A DNA stretch of 64,000 bases, taken from NCBI GenBank assembly GCA_001556125.1, contig LSIG01000110.1, positions 124,001 through 188,000 on the forward strand, in the 5' to 3' direction. This DNA comes from Rhizobiales bacterium CCH10-E5 (GTDB lineage Bacteria; Pseudomonadota; Alphaproteobacteria; Rhizobiales; Beijerinckiaceae). Both the position numbers and the translations under genes were made by a program. This document shows positions 35,995 to 46,938 of the stretch, in pieces; positions within the stretch are counted from its first letter, which is position 1, and each line of letters starts with the position of its first letter. The notes under the pieces were generated by a model. It ran no database searches. It was not told the DNA's origin and saw only the letters and a list, made by a program, of their open reading frames with translations.

Positions 35995-38559
35995 TCAAGC
36001 CTTCGTCAGCGGGACCTTCGGGACGGTGCGGACGGAGCGCTGGGCCTTGGGAGCCTCGGGCCCCTTGCCACCGCTGCCCTTGCCGCCATCCCCCTTGCCG
36101 CCGTCCCCCTTGCCCGCCTTGCCTGCGGGACCGCTGCGACGCGGCGCAGCCGGAGCCGGCTTGGCCGTGGCCGCCTTGGCGCGCGGCTTGCGCTCGCGCT
36201 TCTCGGCCGCGGCGGCGACGTCCTTCTCGGGCTTGGGCTTGACCGGCCCGTCGGGGAATTCGAGTCCCAGCACCTTGATGCCCGTCTCCGACTGCACGAC
36301 GACGACGCGGACTGCGCCGCCGTTCTTCAGCCGCCCGAACAGCACCTCGTCGGCGAGCGGCGTCTTGATCGTCTGCTGGATCAGGCGGGCCATCGGGCGG
36401 GCGCCCATCGCCTCGTCATAGCCGTTCTCGACCAGCCATTCGCGGGCTTCGTCCGACAGTTCGATCGTGACGTTGCGGTCGGCAAGCTGCGCCTCGAGCT
36501 GCAGCACGAATTTGTCGACGACGCGGGCGACGACCGTCTTCGGCAGATGGCCGAAGGAAACCACCGCATCGAGCCGGTTGCGGAATTCCGGCGCGAAGAG
36601 CTTGTTGATCGCCTCCGCGTCGTCGCCCTCGCGCTTGCTGCGCGTGAAACCATAGGCGTTGCGGGCCATGTCAGCGGCGCCGGCATTGGTGGTCATGATC
36701 AGGATGACGTTCCTGAAATCGACCTGCTTGCCGTTATTGTCGGTCAGCTTGCCGTGATCCATCACCTGCAGGAGGATGTTGAACAGGTCGGGATGGGCCT
36801 TCTCGATCTCGTCCAGCAGCAGCACGCTGTGCGGGTGCTGGTCGATCTGGTCGGTCAGGAGCCCGCCCTGGTCGAAGCCGACATAGCCCGGAGGCGCGCC
36901 GATCAGCCGTGAGACGGTGTGGCGCTCCATGTATTCCGACATGTCGAAGCGGATCAGCTCGACGCCGAGCGAGGTCGCGAGCTGGCGGGCGACCTCGGTC
37001 TTGCCGACGCCGGTGGGGCCCGCGAAGAGATAGCAGCCGATCGGCTTCTCGCCGTCGCGGAGGCCGGCGCGGGCGAGCTTGATCGAGGAGGACAGCGCCT
37101 CGATCGCCTTCTCCTGGCCATAGACAGTGCGCTTCAGCGTCGTCTCGAGGTTGCGCAGCACCTCGGCATCGTCCTTCGAGACGGTCTTGGCGGGGATGCG
37201 CGCCATCGTGGCGATCGCCGCCTCGATCTCCTTCACGCCGATGGTCTTCTTGCGCTTGTTCTCGGGCACCAGCATCTGCGAGGCGCCGGTCTCGTCGATG
37301 ACGTCGATCGCCTTGTCCGGCAGCTTGCGGTCATGAATGTAGCGCGCCGACAGTTCCACCGCCGCCTTGATGGCGTCGTTGGTGTAGCGCAGCTTGTGGA
37401 ACTCCTCGAAATAGGGCTTCAGCCCCTTCAGGATCTCGACCGCATCCGGAATCGAGGGCTCGCTGACGTCGATCTTCTGGAAGCGCCGCACCAGCGCCCG
37501 GTCCTTCTCGAAGTACTGGCGGTACTCCTTGTAGGTGGTCGAGCCGATGCAGCGCAGGCTGCCCGAGGCGAGCGCCGGCTTCAGCAGGTTCGAGGCGTCC
37601 ATCGCGCCGCCCGAGGTCGCACCGGCGCCGATCACCGTGTGGATCTCGTCGATGAACATGATGGCCTTGGGGTGGGCCTCGATCTCTTTCATCACCTGCT
37701 TGAGGCGTTCCTCGAAATCGCCGCGATAGCGGGTGCCGGCGAGCAGCGTGCCCATGTCGAGCGAGAAGACGGTGGCGTCTTCCAGCACCTCGGGCACCTG
37801 GCCGCGGGTGATCTTGAGGGCGAGCCCTTCGGCGATCGCGGTCTTGCCGACGCCGGGATCGCCGACCAGGAGCGGATTGTTCTTCTGCCGGCGGCACAGG
37901 ATCTGGATCGTGCGCTGGACCTCGGCCTCGCGGCCGATGAGCGGGTCGATGCGGCCGTCGCGCGCCTTGCGGTTGAGATTGACGCAATAGGCGTCGAGGG
38001 CGCTTTCCTTCTTCTTCTTGTCCTTGTCGGCGTCGTTGCCGGAATCGGCGGCGCGGGAATCCCGCTGCTGCTCGGGCTCCTCCTCGACGCCGCGAACGGG
38101 CCGCGACTCGCTCGCGCCCGGGCGCTTGGCGATGCCGTGGCTGATGTAGTTCACCGCGTCGTAGCGCGTCATGTCCTGCTCCTGCAGGAAGTACGCGGCA
38201 TGGCTCTCGCGCTCGGCGAACATCGCCACGAGCACGTTGGCGCCGGTCACCTCCTCGCGGCCCGAGGACTGGACATGGATGACAGCGCGCTGGATCACGC
38301 GCTGGAAGCCGGCGGTCGGTTTGGAATCGTCGCGCCCGTCCGTGACCAGATTGGCGAGCTCGGCGTCGATATAGTCGACGAGGCTGCGCCGCAGCGTGTC
38401 GAGATCGACGCTGCAGGCGCGCATGACCGCAGCGGCGTCCTGATCGTCGACCAGGGCCAGCAGCAGATGTTCCAGGGTGGCGTATTCGTGGTGGCGCTCA
38501 TTGGCGAGCGCCAGAGCCCGGTGAAGCGCCTGTTCGAGACTGCGCGAGAAACTCGGCAC
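35995..38559 (-). CDS. clpA: ATP-dependent Clp protease ATP-binding subunit ClpA
   Basis: ClpA is the double-ring AAA+ unfoldase that works with ClpP and the adaptor ClpS. The 854-residue product has the N-domain repeats (ANERHHEYATLEHLLLAL), a first AAA module with Walker A GDPGVGKTA and a second with GPTGVGKTE. Two oddities are visible. The ClpP-docking tripeptide, normally IGL or IGF, reads YGF in NAYGFTRSKREGDD. The protein also carries a Lys/Gly/Pro-rich tail of about 84 residues (771-854) absent from the 758-residue E. coli protein. The GTG start has AGGAG upstream. clpS lies 48 bp upstream. Confidence 0.97.
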   Translation of the reverse strand: MPSFSRSLEQALHRALALANERHHEYATLEHLLLALVDDQDAAAVMRACSVDLDTLRRSLVDYIDAELANLVTDGRDDSKPTAGFQRVIQRAVIHVQSSGREEVTGANVLVAMFAERESHAAYFLQEQDMTRYDAVNYISHGIAKRPGASESRPVRGVEEEPEQQRDSRAADSGNDADKDKKKKESALDAYCVNLNRKARDGRIDPLIGREAEVQRTIQILCRRQKNNPLLVGDPGVGKTAIAEGLALKITRGQVPEVLEDATVFSLDMGTLLAGTRYRGDFEERLKQVMKEIEAHPKAIMFIDEIHTVIGAGATSGGAMDASNLLKPALASGSLRCIGSTTYKEYRQYFEKDRALVRRFQKIDVSEPSIPDAVEILKGLKPYFEEFHKLRYTNDAIKAAVELSARYIHDRKLPDKAIDVIDETGASQMLVPENKRKKTIGVKEIEAAIATMARIPAKTVSKDDAEVLRNLETTLKRTVYGQEKAIEALSSSIKLARAGLRDGEKPIGCYLFAGPTGVGKTEVARQLATSLGVELIRFDMSEYMERHTVSRLIGAPPGYVGFDQGGLLTDQIDQHPHSVLLLDEIEKAHPDLFNILLQVMDHGKLTDNNGKQVDFRNVILIMTTNAGAADMARNAYGFTRSKREGDDAEAINKLFAPEFRNRLDAVVSFGHLPKTVVARVVDKFVLQLEAQLADRNVTIELSDEAREWLVENGYDEAMGARPMARLIQQTIKTPLADEVLFGRLKNGGAVRVVVVQSETGIKVLGLEFPDGPVKPKPEKDVAAAAEKRERKPRAKAATAKPAPAAPRRSGPAGKAGKGDGGKGDGGKGSGGKGPEAPKAQRSVRTVPKVPLTKA

Positions 38560-38607
38560 GGATTGCGCTCCTATTCCGATTCAAGGGGTGCGAACGGACT
38601 CAAGACG

Positions 38608-38949
38608 CTACTTCTTCTCCATCACGCATTGGAGCGGATGCATGTGCTTGCGCGCAAGGTCCATCACGAGGGTCACCTTCGTCTCGGCGACCTCGTAGGT
38701 GAAGACGCCGCATTCGCCGACGCCGTTCTGATGCACATGCATCATGATCTGCGTGGCCGCGGCGCGGTCCTTCTGGAAGAACCGCTCGAGGACGTGAACG
38801 ACGAACTCCATCGGGGTGTAGTCGTCGTTCAGAAGCAGGACCCGATAGAGGTTGGGCTTGCGGGTCCGCGTCCGCGTCAGGACCGCGGTGCCGGCGCCTT
38901 CCCGGCCACCATCGGCGGGCGGGCCCGCGCGGCGCGGCCGATCGGCCAT
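38608..38949 (-). CDS. clpS: ATP-dependent Clp protease adaptor ClpS
   Basis: ClpS delivers N-degron substrates to ClpA. The 113-residue product, started at MADRPRRAG, carries the family core [40 protein letters not shown] and ends [11 protein letters not shown]. It lies just upstream of clpA on the same strand, the usual order. The open frame extends about 40 codons further upstream without similarity, and I judged that part not to be coding. Confidence 0.94.
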   Translation of the reverse strand: MADRPRRAGPPADGGREGAGTAVLTRTRTRKPNLYRVLLLNDDYTPMEFVVHVLERFFQKDRAAATQIMMHVHQNGVGECGVFTYEVAETKVTLVMDLARKHMHPLQCVMEKK

Positions 38950-39227
38950 CACCAGGGGGGTGCGGGCGGTCACGGGCCAAGCGGGACCGTTTCCGGCGCC
39001 CCTGGCAGCCCTCCCCCGCATCGTGCTCGCAGCCGTCGTTCCCAAGATCGATCCCTGTCCTGACCTGCCCGACATAATGCGTCGCGACTGAATTTACAGA
39101 CCTCGCGACTGCTTCGCCAGTGCGTTCGCACGGCAGCCGCGCAGCTGCGGCGTCTCGGCGCGGCGGGTTGACCCGCCGGGGCGGACGGTTCAAAGCCCGG
39201 CGCCTGACAGGACGGGAGACGTCGATC

Positions 39228-40100
39228 ATGACCGCCAACGCCATCGTGACCGTAGGAGCGGATCTCGCCTCACCGGTGCGCTTCGGCAATGCCCTGCCGC
39301 TCGCCGTGATCGCCGGCCCCTGCCAGATGGAAAGTCGCGACCACGCGCTGGAAACGGCCTTCGCGCTGAAGGAGATCGCGGAGGAGCTCGGGATCGGGCT
39401 CGTCTTCAAGACGTCCTTCGACAAGGCGAACCGGACCAGCGTCAAGGCCGCGCGCGGCATGGGGCTGGAGGCGGCGCTGTCCGTCTTCGCCGAGATCCGC
39501 GAACAGACCGGCCTGCCGGTGCTGACCGACGTCCATGAGGCGAGCCAGTGCGCCGCCGTGGCGGAATGCGTCGATGTGCTGCAGATCCCCGCCTTCCTCT
39601 GCCGGCAGACGGACCTGCTGGTGGCGGCGGCCCGGACCGGCCGCGTCGTCAACGTCAAGAAGGGCCAGTTCCTCGCCCCCTGGGACATGGTCAACGTCGC
39701 CGCCAAGATCACCGAGAGCGGCAACCCCAATGTCATGGTGACGGAACGGGGCGCCTCCTTCGGCTACAACACGCTCATCTCCGACATGCGCGCCCTGCCG
39801 ATCATGGCGCAGACGATCGGTGCGCCGGTGATCTTCGACGCCACCCACTCGGTCCAGCAGCCCGGTGGCAAGGGCTCATCGAGCGGCGGGCAGCGCGAAT
39901 TCGTGCCCGTACTGGCGCGTGCTGCGGTCGCCGTCGGCGTCGCCGGCGTCTTCATCGAGACGCATGAGGACCCTGACAGCGCCCCCAGCGACGGGCCGAA
40001 CATGGTGCCGCTCTCGGCCTTCCCTGCGCTGATTGCAGAGCTGCAAGGCTTCGATCGACTTGCCAAGGCACGGGCCAAGCCTACGCTGGCTTATGTCTGA
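39228..40100 (+). CDS. kdsA: 3-deoxy-D-manno-octulosonate 8-phosphate synthase (KDO-8-P synthase)
   Basis: It condenses phosphoenolpyruvate with arabinose 5-phosphate for lipopolysaccharide KDO. The 290-residue product has [15 protein letters not shown] with Cys32, the metal-ligand position that marks the metal-dependent class of KDO-8-P synthases. It also has [28 protein letters not shown] and [17 protein letters not shown] precedes the ATG. It overlaps the next gene, an MFS exporter, by 8 bases. eno lies 3.7 kb downstream. Confidence 0.95.
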   Translation: MTANAIVTVGADLASPVRFGNALPLAVIAGPCQMESRDHALETAFALKEIAEELGIGLVFKTSFDKANRTSVKAARGMGLEAALSVFAEIREQTGLPVLTDVHEASQCAAVAECVDVLQIPAFLCRQTDLLVAAARTGRVVNVKKGQFLAPWDMVNVAAKITESGNPNVMVTERGASFGYNTLISDMRALPIMAQTIGAPVIFDATHSVQQPGGKGSSSGGQREFVPVLARAAVAVGVAGVFIETHEDPDSAPSDGPNMVPLSAFPALIAELQGFDRLAKARAKPTLAYV

Positions 40101-41307
40101 CACGCCGCCCCCGGCGCCGGCCGCCGCGCCGGCTCCCACCTCACTGCCCGCCCTCATTCTCGTCCTCGGAGCCTGCGGCTTCGCCTCGACCTTCACGATG
40201 CGGATCATCGATCCGCTGATCCCGACGCTCGCCGGCGAGTTCGGGCGAAGCGTGCCGCAGATCGTGATGATGGTGACCGGGTTCTCGCTGGCCTATGCGC
40301 TGGGCCAGCCCTTTCTCGGCCCCGTCGCGGATGCGGTCGGGAAGATCCGCACGATCCTGACCTGTCTGCTGGCGCTCGCCCTGTTCTCGACGGTGGCGGC
40401 GCTGTCGCAGTCCTACGAGATCATGGCGGTGGTCCGCGGCGTCACGGGCATCGCCTCGGGCGGGATCATCCCGATTGCGATGGCGGCCATCGGCGACCGG
40501 GCCCCGATGCAGGAGCGCCAGGTGGCGCTCGGCCGCTTCCTGGTGCTGATGATCATCGGCCAGATGTCGGGCTCGGCCTGTTCCGGGCTGATCGCGACGC
40601 ATCTCGGCTGGCGCGCCGCTTTCCTCTCGGCAGCGGGCGTCGCGGCGCTGGCGGCGGTGCTGGTCGCGATCGTGCTGAAGCCGCGCCGGAACGTGACCCG
40701 CCAGGCGCTGAGCGTCGCGGGTGCGCTGGCCAATTACCGCATCGTCTTCGCCAATCCGCGCACCAAGCTGCTCTACGGCCTCGTCGTGATCGAGGGCATC
40801 CTGCTCTTCGGCATTCCGGCCTATGTCGCGGCGATCCTGTTTGAGCGCTCGGGCGTCGGGCCGGGCGAGGCCGGGCTCGCCATCGCCGGCATGGGATTCG
40901 GTTGCCTGGTCTACGGGTTGCTGACGCGTATCCTCGTCGAGCGCCTCGGCCCGACGCGGATGACGCGGACGGGCGGCGTGGTCTGTGCGATCGGGCTTGC
41001 CCTTTTCGCCTTCGACTGGCCCTGGTGGAGCGCGATCCCGCTCTTCGCGCTGCAGGGTTTCGGCTTCTTCCTCCTGCACGGCACCTTTCAGGCGCAGGCC
41101 ACGGAGCTCGCGCCGGCGGCGCGCGGCTCGGCCATGGCGCTCTTCGCCTGCTGCTTCTTCCTGGGCCAGGCGACGGGGCCGCTGGCGATGGGCGCGGCCA
41201 TGCATGCGCTGGGGGCGCCCGTGGCGATCCTGCTCTTCGCCGCCGCGATCGTCCTGTTCGGCTATCTCACGCCGCGGATCCTGCCGGTGCCGAGCAGCCG
41301 GACCTGA
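40093..41307 (+). CDS. MFS transporter
   Basis: A 404-residue, 12-helix major facilitator. Family features are the loop [14 protein letters not shown] with the helix 2-3 motif, the repeated ITGF-like [15 protein letters not shown], and LGWRAAF in the middle. The N-terminus is Pro/Ala-rich. The overall shape is drug:H+ antiporter-like, but the substrate cannot be inferred. It is coupled to kdsA by an 8-base overlap. A perfect 8-bp hairpin at 41328-41346 follows the stop and may end the transcript. Confidence 0.9.
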   Translation: MSDTPPPAPAAAPAPTSLPALILVLGACGFASTFTMRIIDPLIPTLAGEFGRSVPQIVMMVTGFSLAYALGQPFLGPVADAVGKIRTILTCLLALALFSTVAALSQSYEIMAVVRGVTGIASGGIIPIAMAAIGDRAPMQERQVALGRFLVLMIIGQMSGSACSGLIATHLGWRAAFLSAAGVAALAAVLVAIVLKPRRNVTRQALSVAGALANYRIVFANPRTKLLYGLVVIEGILLFGIPAYVAAILFERSGVGPGEAGLAIAGMGFGCLVYGLLTRILVERLGPTRMTRTGGVVCAIGLALFAFDWPWWSAIPLFALQGFGFFLLHGTFQAQATELAPAARGSAMALFACCFFLGQATGPLAMGAAMHALGAPVAILLFAAAIVLFGYLTPRILPVPSSRT

Positions 41308-41459
41308 ATTTCGCTCAAATGCCGGACATCGTCGAGTTTCGACGATTGACGGAACGGAATCGCAACCTCTCGGCCGCATAACGCAGGCATCTTGATCGGC
41401 TCCAGGCTCGCGACCTCGCGGTCGCATCTGTGGGCCGCCGCCAGAGATGAGAGGCTGCG

Positions 41460-42953
41460 ATGCGCCAATCCTACCGCGATGCCCTGCTCGGAGTCGCTTC
41501 CCGCTTTCGCCGCGACGAGGCGGGCGCCACCGTGACCATGTTCGCCTTCGCCGGCGTCGTGCTGATCGGCATGGCCGGCGTGGTGCTGGACTACGGACGC
41601 CTGACCAAGGCGCATTCCGGTCTGCAAGCAGCGACCGACTCTGCCGCGCTGGCCGCCGCGAGGCTGCCCAGCAAGGACGCCGCGACGATGCGCGCAGCGG
41701 CCGAGAAATTCTTCGTCGCCAACACAGCGGGACTGGGCGGCCAGAACATTCAGATCACGAAGTTCGATTTCCAGGAATCGACGGGGACCGTGACGATCGA
41801 AAGCAGCGGCGTCCTCGACACGTCGCTGATGGCGATCGCCGGCATCAAGACGATGGCCTACAGCACGCGCGCGGCTGCACTGAAGGAGGTCACGGGCACG
41901 GTCGAGATGGCGCTCGTGCTCGACAACACCTGGTCGATGTCCGACAGCGCCGGCGCCGGCGGCTCGAAAATGACCGTGCTGAAGTCGGCCGCCAAGAATC
42001 TGGTCAACACCATCCTCACGCAGGGCGGCAGCAATGTGAAGGTCGGCATCGTCCCCTTCGCCGAATACGTCAATGTCGGCCTCGACAACAGGAGTCAGGC
42101 CTGGGTTTCGGTTCCGGCCGACAGCACGAAGACCGAAGACCGCTCCACGCCGCGAGTCTGCGAGACGAAAACTACAAAACAGGTCTGCACGCGCGGGACT
42201 CCCGCCACCTGCACTCGAACCGGCAAGGACGGGGTCCGCGAGACCTATGACTGCACGCCGCAGACTTGCACGGTCCAAACCGTGCCTCCCTATCAGTCGT
42301 GCTCCGGCGGGCCGAACATCGTAACGACAGTCAGCAAATGGTTCGGCTGCGTTTTGTCGCGCAAGACAGGAAACCTCCGGCTTACCGACGAAGAACCGAC
42401 GATCCCCTATATCGGAATCATGGGGTCCAGCCAGACCTGCCTCAATCCGATCGTGCCGCTCACTTCTGACAAAACAAAGCTTACGAGTGCGATCGATGGC
42501 TTGGTCAATTCGATGGGCAACTACAAGCCTTCGACATACATCCCCGCCGGGCTGATCTGGGGCGTTAACATCTTGTCGCCGACCGAGCCGTTCATGGAAG
42601 GTAGGACCTATGATCCGGCCAACAAGAACCCACGCAAGGCCCTGGTGCTGATGACGGACGGAGCCAACACACTCTATTTCCGCAACTCCGACGGCACCCA
42701 TCAGGCCGTGCGGAACAATGGCGACGTCACGACGACCAACAACGACACCTCGAAGATCTGCGAATACGCCAAGTCGAAGAAGATCGAGGTGTTCACCGTC
42801 GCCTTCGCGGTAACGGACGTCGCAGCCAAGACGATGCTGCAGGGCTGCGCGAGCAGTTCGGGTCACTACTACGACGCGACGGACTCGGCAGCCCTCACCG
42901 CCGCCTTCCAGTCGATCGGCCAGTCGCTGACCAGCCTGCGCCTGTCGCAGTGA
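41460..42953 (+). CDS. TadE/TadG-family pilus protein with von Willebrand A domain
   Basis: A 497-residue envelope protein. A single N-terminal membrane helix (ATVTMFAFAGVVLIGMAGVV) precedes the TadE-like DYGRLTKAHSGLQAATDSAA. A VWA domain begins MALVLDNTWSMSDS, with a DxTxS metal-binding motif, and has a later LVLMTDGAN. Inside it lies an unusual Cys-rich, Thr-rich insertion (about 235-305, eight or more Cys) that probably forms disulfides outside the cell. No other tad/flp pilus gene is in the window. GAGAGG stands before the ATG. Confidence 0.9.
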   Translation: MRQSYRDALLGVASRFRRDEAGATVTMFAFAGVVLIGMAGVVLDYGRLTKAHSGLQAATDSAALAAARLPSKDAATMRAAAEKFFVANTAGLGGQNIQITKFDFQESTGTVTIESSGVLDTSLMAIAGIKTMAYSTRAAALKEVTGTVEMALVLDNTWSMSDSAGAGGSKMTVLKSAAKNLVNTILTQGGSNVKVGIVPFAEYVNVGLDNRSQAWVSVPADSTKTEDRSTPRVCETKTTKQVCTRGTPATCTRTGKDGVRETYDCTPQTCTVQTVPPYQSCSGGPNIVTTVSKWFGCVLSRKTGNLRLTDEEPTIPYIGIMGSSQTCLNPIVPLTSDKTKLTSAIDGLVNSMGNYKPSTYIPAGLIWGVNILSPTEPFMEGRTYDPANKNPRKALVLMTDGANTLYFRNSDGTHQAVRNNGDVTTTNNDTSKICEYAKSKKIEVFTVAFAVTDVAAKTMLQGCASSSGHYYDATDSAALTAAFQSIGQSLTSLRLSQ

Positions 42954-42984
42954 GACCAGAAGGCCCGGCCGCCAGGCCGGGTCG

Positions 42985-43440
42985 TCAGCGCCCGCGATAG
43001 GGCGCGACGCCCTGGTCCGGCAGCCAAAGGCCCTTGGGCGGCTCGCCGGTCTGCCAGAAGACGTCGATCGGGATGCCGCCGCGCGGATACCAATAGCCGC
43101 CGATGCGGAACCATTCCGGCTCGAGCAGCTCGACGAGCGTCTTGCCGATGCCGATGGTGCAGTCCTCGTGGAAGGCGCCGTGATTGCGGAAGGCGCCGAG
43201 ATAGAGCTTCAGCGACTTCGACTCGACCAGCCATTTCCCTGGCAGATAGTCGATCACGAGGATGCCGAAATCCGGCTGGCCGGTAACCGGGCAGATCGAG
43301 GTGAATTCCGGGCAGGTGAAGCGGGCGAGATAGGCGGTCCCGGCATGGGGATTGGGCACGCGGTCGAGGCGCGCCTCCTCGGGCGAGGCGGGCAGACCGG
43401 TCTGCTGACCGAGTTGCAGGGTCGCGGCATCGAGGGACAT
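42985..43440 (-). CDS. queF: NADPH-dependent 7-cyano-7-deazaguanine reductase QueF (preQ1 synthase)
   Basis: It reduces preQ0 to preQ1 in queuosine synthesis. The 151-residue, single-domain type I enzyme has the catalytic Cys in [14 protein letters not shown] (about residue 50) and the substrate motif [17 protein letters not shown], with Glu and Ser. AGGAG precedes the ATG. tgt, the next step that inserts preQ1 into tRNA, is encoded 4.3 kb away on the same strand. Confidence 0.96.
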   Translation of the reverse strand: MSLDAATLQLGQQTGLPASPEEARLDRVPNPHAGTAYLARFTCPEFTSICPVTGQPDFGILVIDYLPGKWLVESKSLKLYLGAFRNHGAFHEDCTIGIGKTLVELLEPEWFRIGGYWYPRGGIPIDVFWQTGEPPKGLWLPDQGVAPYRGR

Positions 43441-43524
43441 GGAAGGCTCCTGAGGTTGGCCGCCTTCTAGAGCAAGGTCAGGCCGGGTGGGAACCGGTTT
43501 TCGCGGGCGCCGGTGCCGCAGCCC

Positions 43525-43650
43525 TCACCAGAACCAGATCGGGCGGCCGGCGACGAGGCATAGGCCGCTCCAGTAGAGGACCGTGACGGTGATCGAGGCC
43601 AGCACGATCGCGCCTGAGGGCCGGCGGTTGTCGGACCAGATCTGGAACAT
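43525..43650 (-). CDS. Small hydrophobic protein (41 aa)
   Basis: Starting at the ATG preceded by GGGAG at a good distance, the product MFQIWSDNRRPSGAIVLASI and following residues makes a 41-residue protein with one membrane helix ending RPIWFW. The ribosome site and the clean hydrophobic pattern support it as a real small membrane protein, though no family is recognised. It lies between queF and eno, reading away from eno. Confidence 0.5.
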   Translation of the reverse strand: MFQIWSDNRRPSGAIVLASITVTVLYWSGLCLVAGRPIWFW

Positions 43651-43801
43651 TGTCGTCTCCCGATGGAACAGCGCCGCTGTCGGCACCGTCAGGACCGCAA
43701 GCGGCAGGCCGTTCCGGGGAGGCAAAGGCGACGGTCGCAGGCGGCAACCGGACGACTCTCTCGGGCGATCGGGGCTTCCCGCGAGCCGGGCGCTTGGCTA
43801 G

Positions 43802-45130
<1,329 letters not shown>

Positions 45131-45134
45131 GCCG

Positions 45135-45809
45135 TCACAGGCGCGGCAGCAGGCTGGAGGCGCGCGACAGCGTCCAGATGCCGGCCGCGCCGACGACACC
45201 GACCGCCCCGGACATCGCGTCGCCGACGCGGGCGACCGGGGTGGGCATCGTCACGCCGAGCAGCCGCAGCGGCGGCTGGGACGGCGTGCCGCCTTCGACC
45301 GCAGCCGCCTGAACCGCAGGAGCGATCTGGAGGGGAGCGGCTTCCGCGGTCACCCCCGCACGCTCGATGACGGGGCGACGCGGCGGGGACGGCGGAACCG
45401 TCACCGTTGCCTGCGCCTGCGCAACATGCAGCCGCGGCTCGGCGGCGGCCGGCCGCTCCTGCCGCAGAGCGGTGATCGGGGTCGCGGGCTGCTTCCAGTC
45501 GAGCGACATCGGCATGACGATCGCCGCCGGGCTGATCAGCCCCTGCGCGGCACGCAAAGGTGGTTCGCTTGCTGCCGCGTCCTGATGGCGCTCGCGGATC
45601 TTCCCATCCGACGCCACGGGCGAGACCCAGCGTTCCTGCCGCGCAGCCGCCGTATCCGTCTGCGCGGAGGCGCCGAAGAACGGCAGCGGAATGCCCGCAG
45701 GCAGGGCCAGCACGGCAGCGGCCAGTGCCGAGGCTGCGACCGAGACGGTCGCCTGCGTGCCGACGCCGCGCAGGAATTTGGCCGTGGCCGCGAAGACAGA
45801 ACCCGTCAT
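45135..45809 (-). CDS. Hypothetical Ala/Pro-rich exported or anchored protein
   Basis: A 224-residue protein with an N-terminal membrane anchor or signal (ATVSVAASALAAAVLALPAG), a low-complexity Ala/Pro/Arg-rich middle (about 55-180) and a second hydrophobic stretch near the C-terminus (SGAVGVVGAAGIW). It is convergent with eno, leaving 4 bases between stops. I do not recognise a family. The ORF keeps the codon bias of the neighbours, so it is likely real. Confidence 0.6.
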   Translation of the reverse strand: MTGSVFAATAKFLRGVGTQATVSVAASALAAAVLALPAGIPLPFFGASAQTDTAAARQERWVSPVASDGKIRERHQDAAASEPPLRAAQGLISPAAIVMPMSLDWKQPATPITALRQERPAAAEPRLHVAQAQATVTVPPSPPRRPVIERAGVTAEAAPLQIAPAVQAAAVEGGTPSQPPLRLLGVTMPTPVARVGDAMSGAVGVVGAAGIWTLSRASSLLPRL

Positions 45810-46008
45810 GTCCGACTACCCTCCGTGAACGCAGCCACAAGACCACCGGCGCCCGGCACGCGCGGGGCCGAAGCAGGGAGCAATTGGGGCGTTTCGTCTC
45901 GCAATGTTTCCCGAGCCATGCGCCGGGGGCGCGGCAGCGCGGATTTCGCGCGGGGGCCATGCAGCCCGGGCGCTAACGCGTGGCCGACGAAACGGGCGAT
46001 ACCGGCTG

Positions 46009-46938
46009 ATGCATCAGACCGCCCCCCTGTCGGAAGCCGCCCGCCTGCGAGAGCGGCGCCTGTGGCGGCTGGCCTTTGCCGGCATGGTGCTGGCGATGCT
46101 GATCTTCGGCTCGAATTTCGTGGTCAGCCGCCATGCCGTGCTCAACAGCCTGACCTCGCATGACCTCCTCGCCTTGCGCTTCGGCATCGCAGGCCTGCTG
46201 CTGCTGCCGGGTTTCATCGCGGGCGGGGTGAAGAGCTGCAACGGGATCGGCTGGGGCCGCGGCCTGCTGCTCGCGGTGATGAGCGGCTTCCCGATGAGCT
46301 ATCTGCTGCTGACCGGCGTGACCTATGCGCCGGCCGCCCATGGCGCGACCATCGGGCCCGGCCTCGTGACGGTGATCTCGATCATCGGCAGCGTCGCCCT
46401 GTTCGGCGCGATCATCACCCGGCAACTCGTCATCGGCATCGTCGCCGTGCTGCTCGGCCTGACCTGCCTCGGCATTGCCGGCACGACCCACACCAACCCC
46501 TCGATCCTGTTCGGTGATCTCTGCTTCGTCGGCGTCGGGCTGATCTGGGGGATGTATCCGCTGCTGGTCCAGCTCTGGCGGCTCGACCCCTTGAAGGCGA
46601 CGAGCGTCGTCGCGGTGCTGTCGATGGCCTATCTGCCGTTCTACGCGCTGTTCTTCTTCCGCGGCTTCGACGTCGCGCCCTGGTGGGTCATCGTGCTGCA
46701 CGGCATCAACCAGGGCGTGCTGAACGTCATCCTCGGGCTCTGGCTGTGGAGCGTCGCGGCGCGGCGGATGGGGCCGGCGGTAGCCGGGCGCTTCCCGCCG
46801 ACGATCCCGATCATCGGCACGCTGCTCGCCATCCCCGTGCTGGGCGAAATTCCGAGCGGGCTTCAGGTCGCCGGCGTCGGCCTGATCATCACGGGGCTTT
46901 TCGTGGCCTCCTGGCGCTCACCGCGCCCGGCGGTTTAG
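46009..46938 (+). CDS. EamA-family (DMT) transporter
   Basis: A 309-residue membrane protein with ten hydrophobic helices in two EamA repeats (FGSNFVVSRHAVLN, PAAHGATIGPGLVTVI and later LWLWSVAARRMGPAVAGRFP). These proteins export metabolites or amino acids, and the substrate is unknown here. The ATG at MHQTAPLSEA is chosen. The 3' end overlaps the convergent membrane gene by 21 bp. Confidence 0.9.
   Translation: MHQTAPLSEAARLRERRLWRLAFAGMVLAMLIFGSNFVVSRHAVLNSLTSHDLLALRFGIAGLLLLPGFIAGGVKSCNGIGWGRGLLLAVMSGFPMSYLLLTGVTYAPAAHGATIGPGLVTVISIIGSVALFGAIITRQLVIGIVAVLLGLTCLGIAGTTHTNPSILFGDLCFVGVGLIWGMYPLLVQLWRLDPLKATSVVAVLSMAYLPFYALFFFRGFDVAPWWVIVLHGINQGVLNVILGLWLWSVAARRMGPAVAGRFPPTIPIIGTLLAIPVLGEIPSGLQVAGVGLIITGLFVASWRSPRPAV

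Noticed and set aside
36919..39063. A 714-codon open frame on the plus strand opposite clpA and clpS
   Set aside because: It is the antisense shadow of clpA/clpS in high-GC DNA. Its composition is Arg/Asp/Leu-rich low complexity, while clpA and clpS are certain.
43441..43524. PreQ1 riboswitch upstream of queF
   Set aside because: The 84-base gap shows no preQ1-I stem-loop with the A-rich tail. Only a normal AGGAG site is visible.
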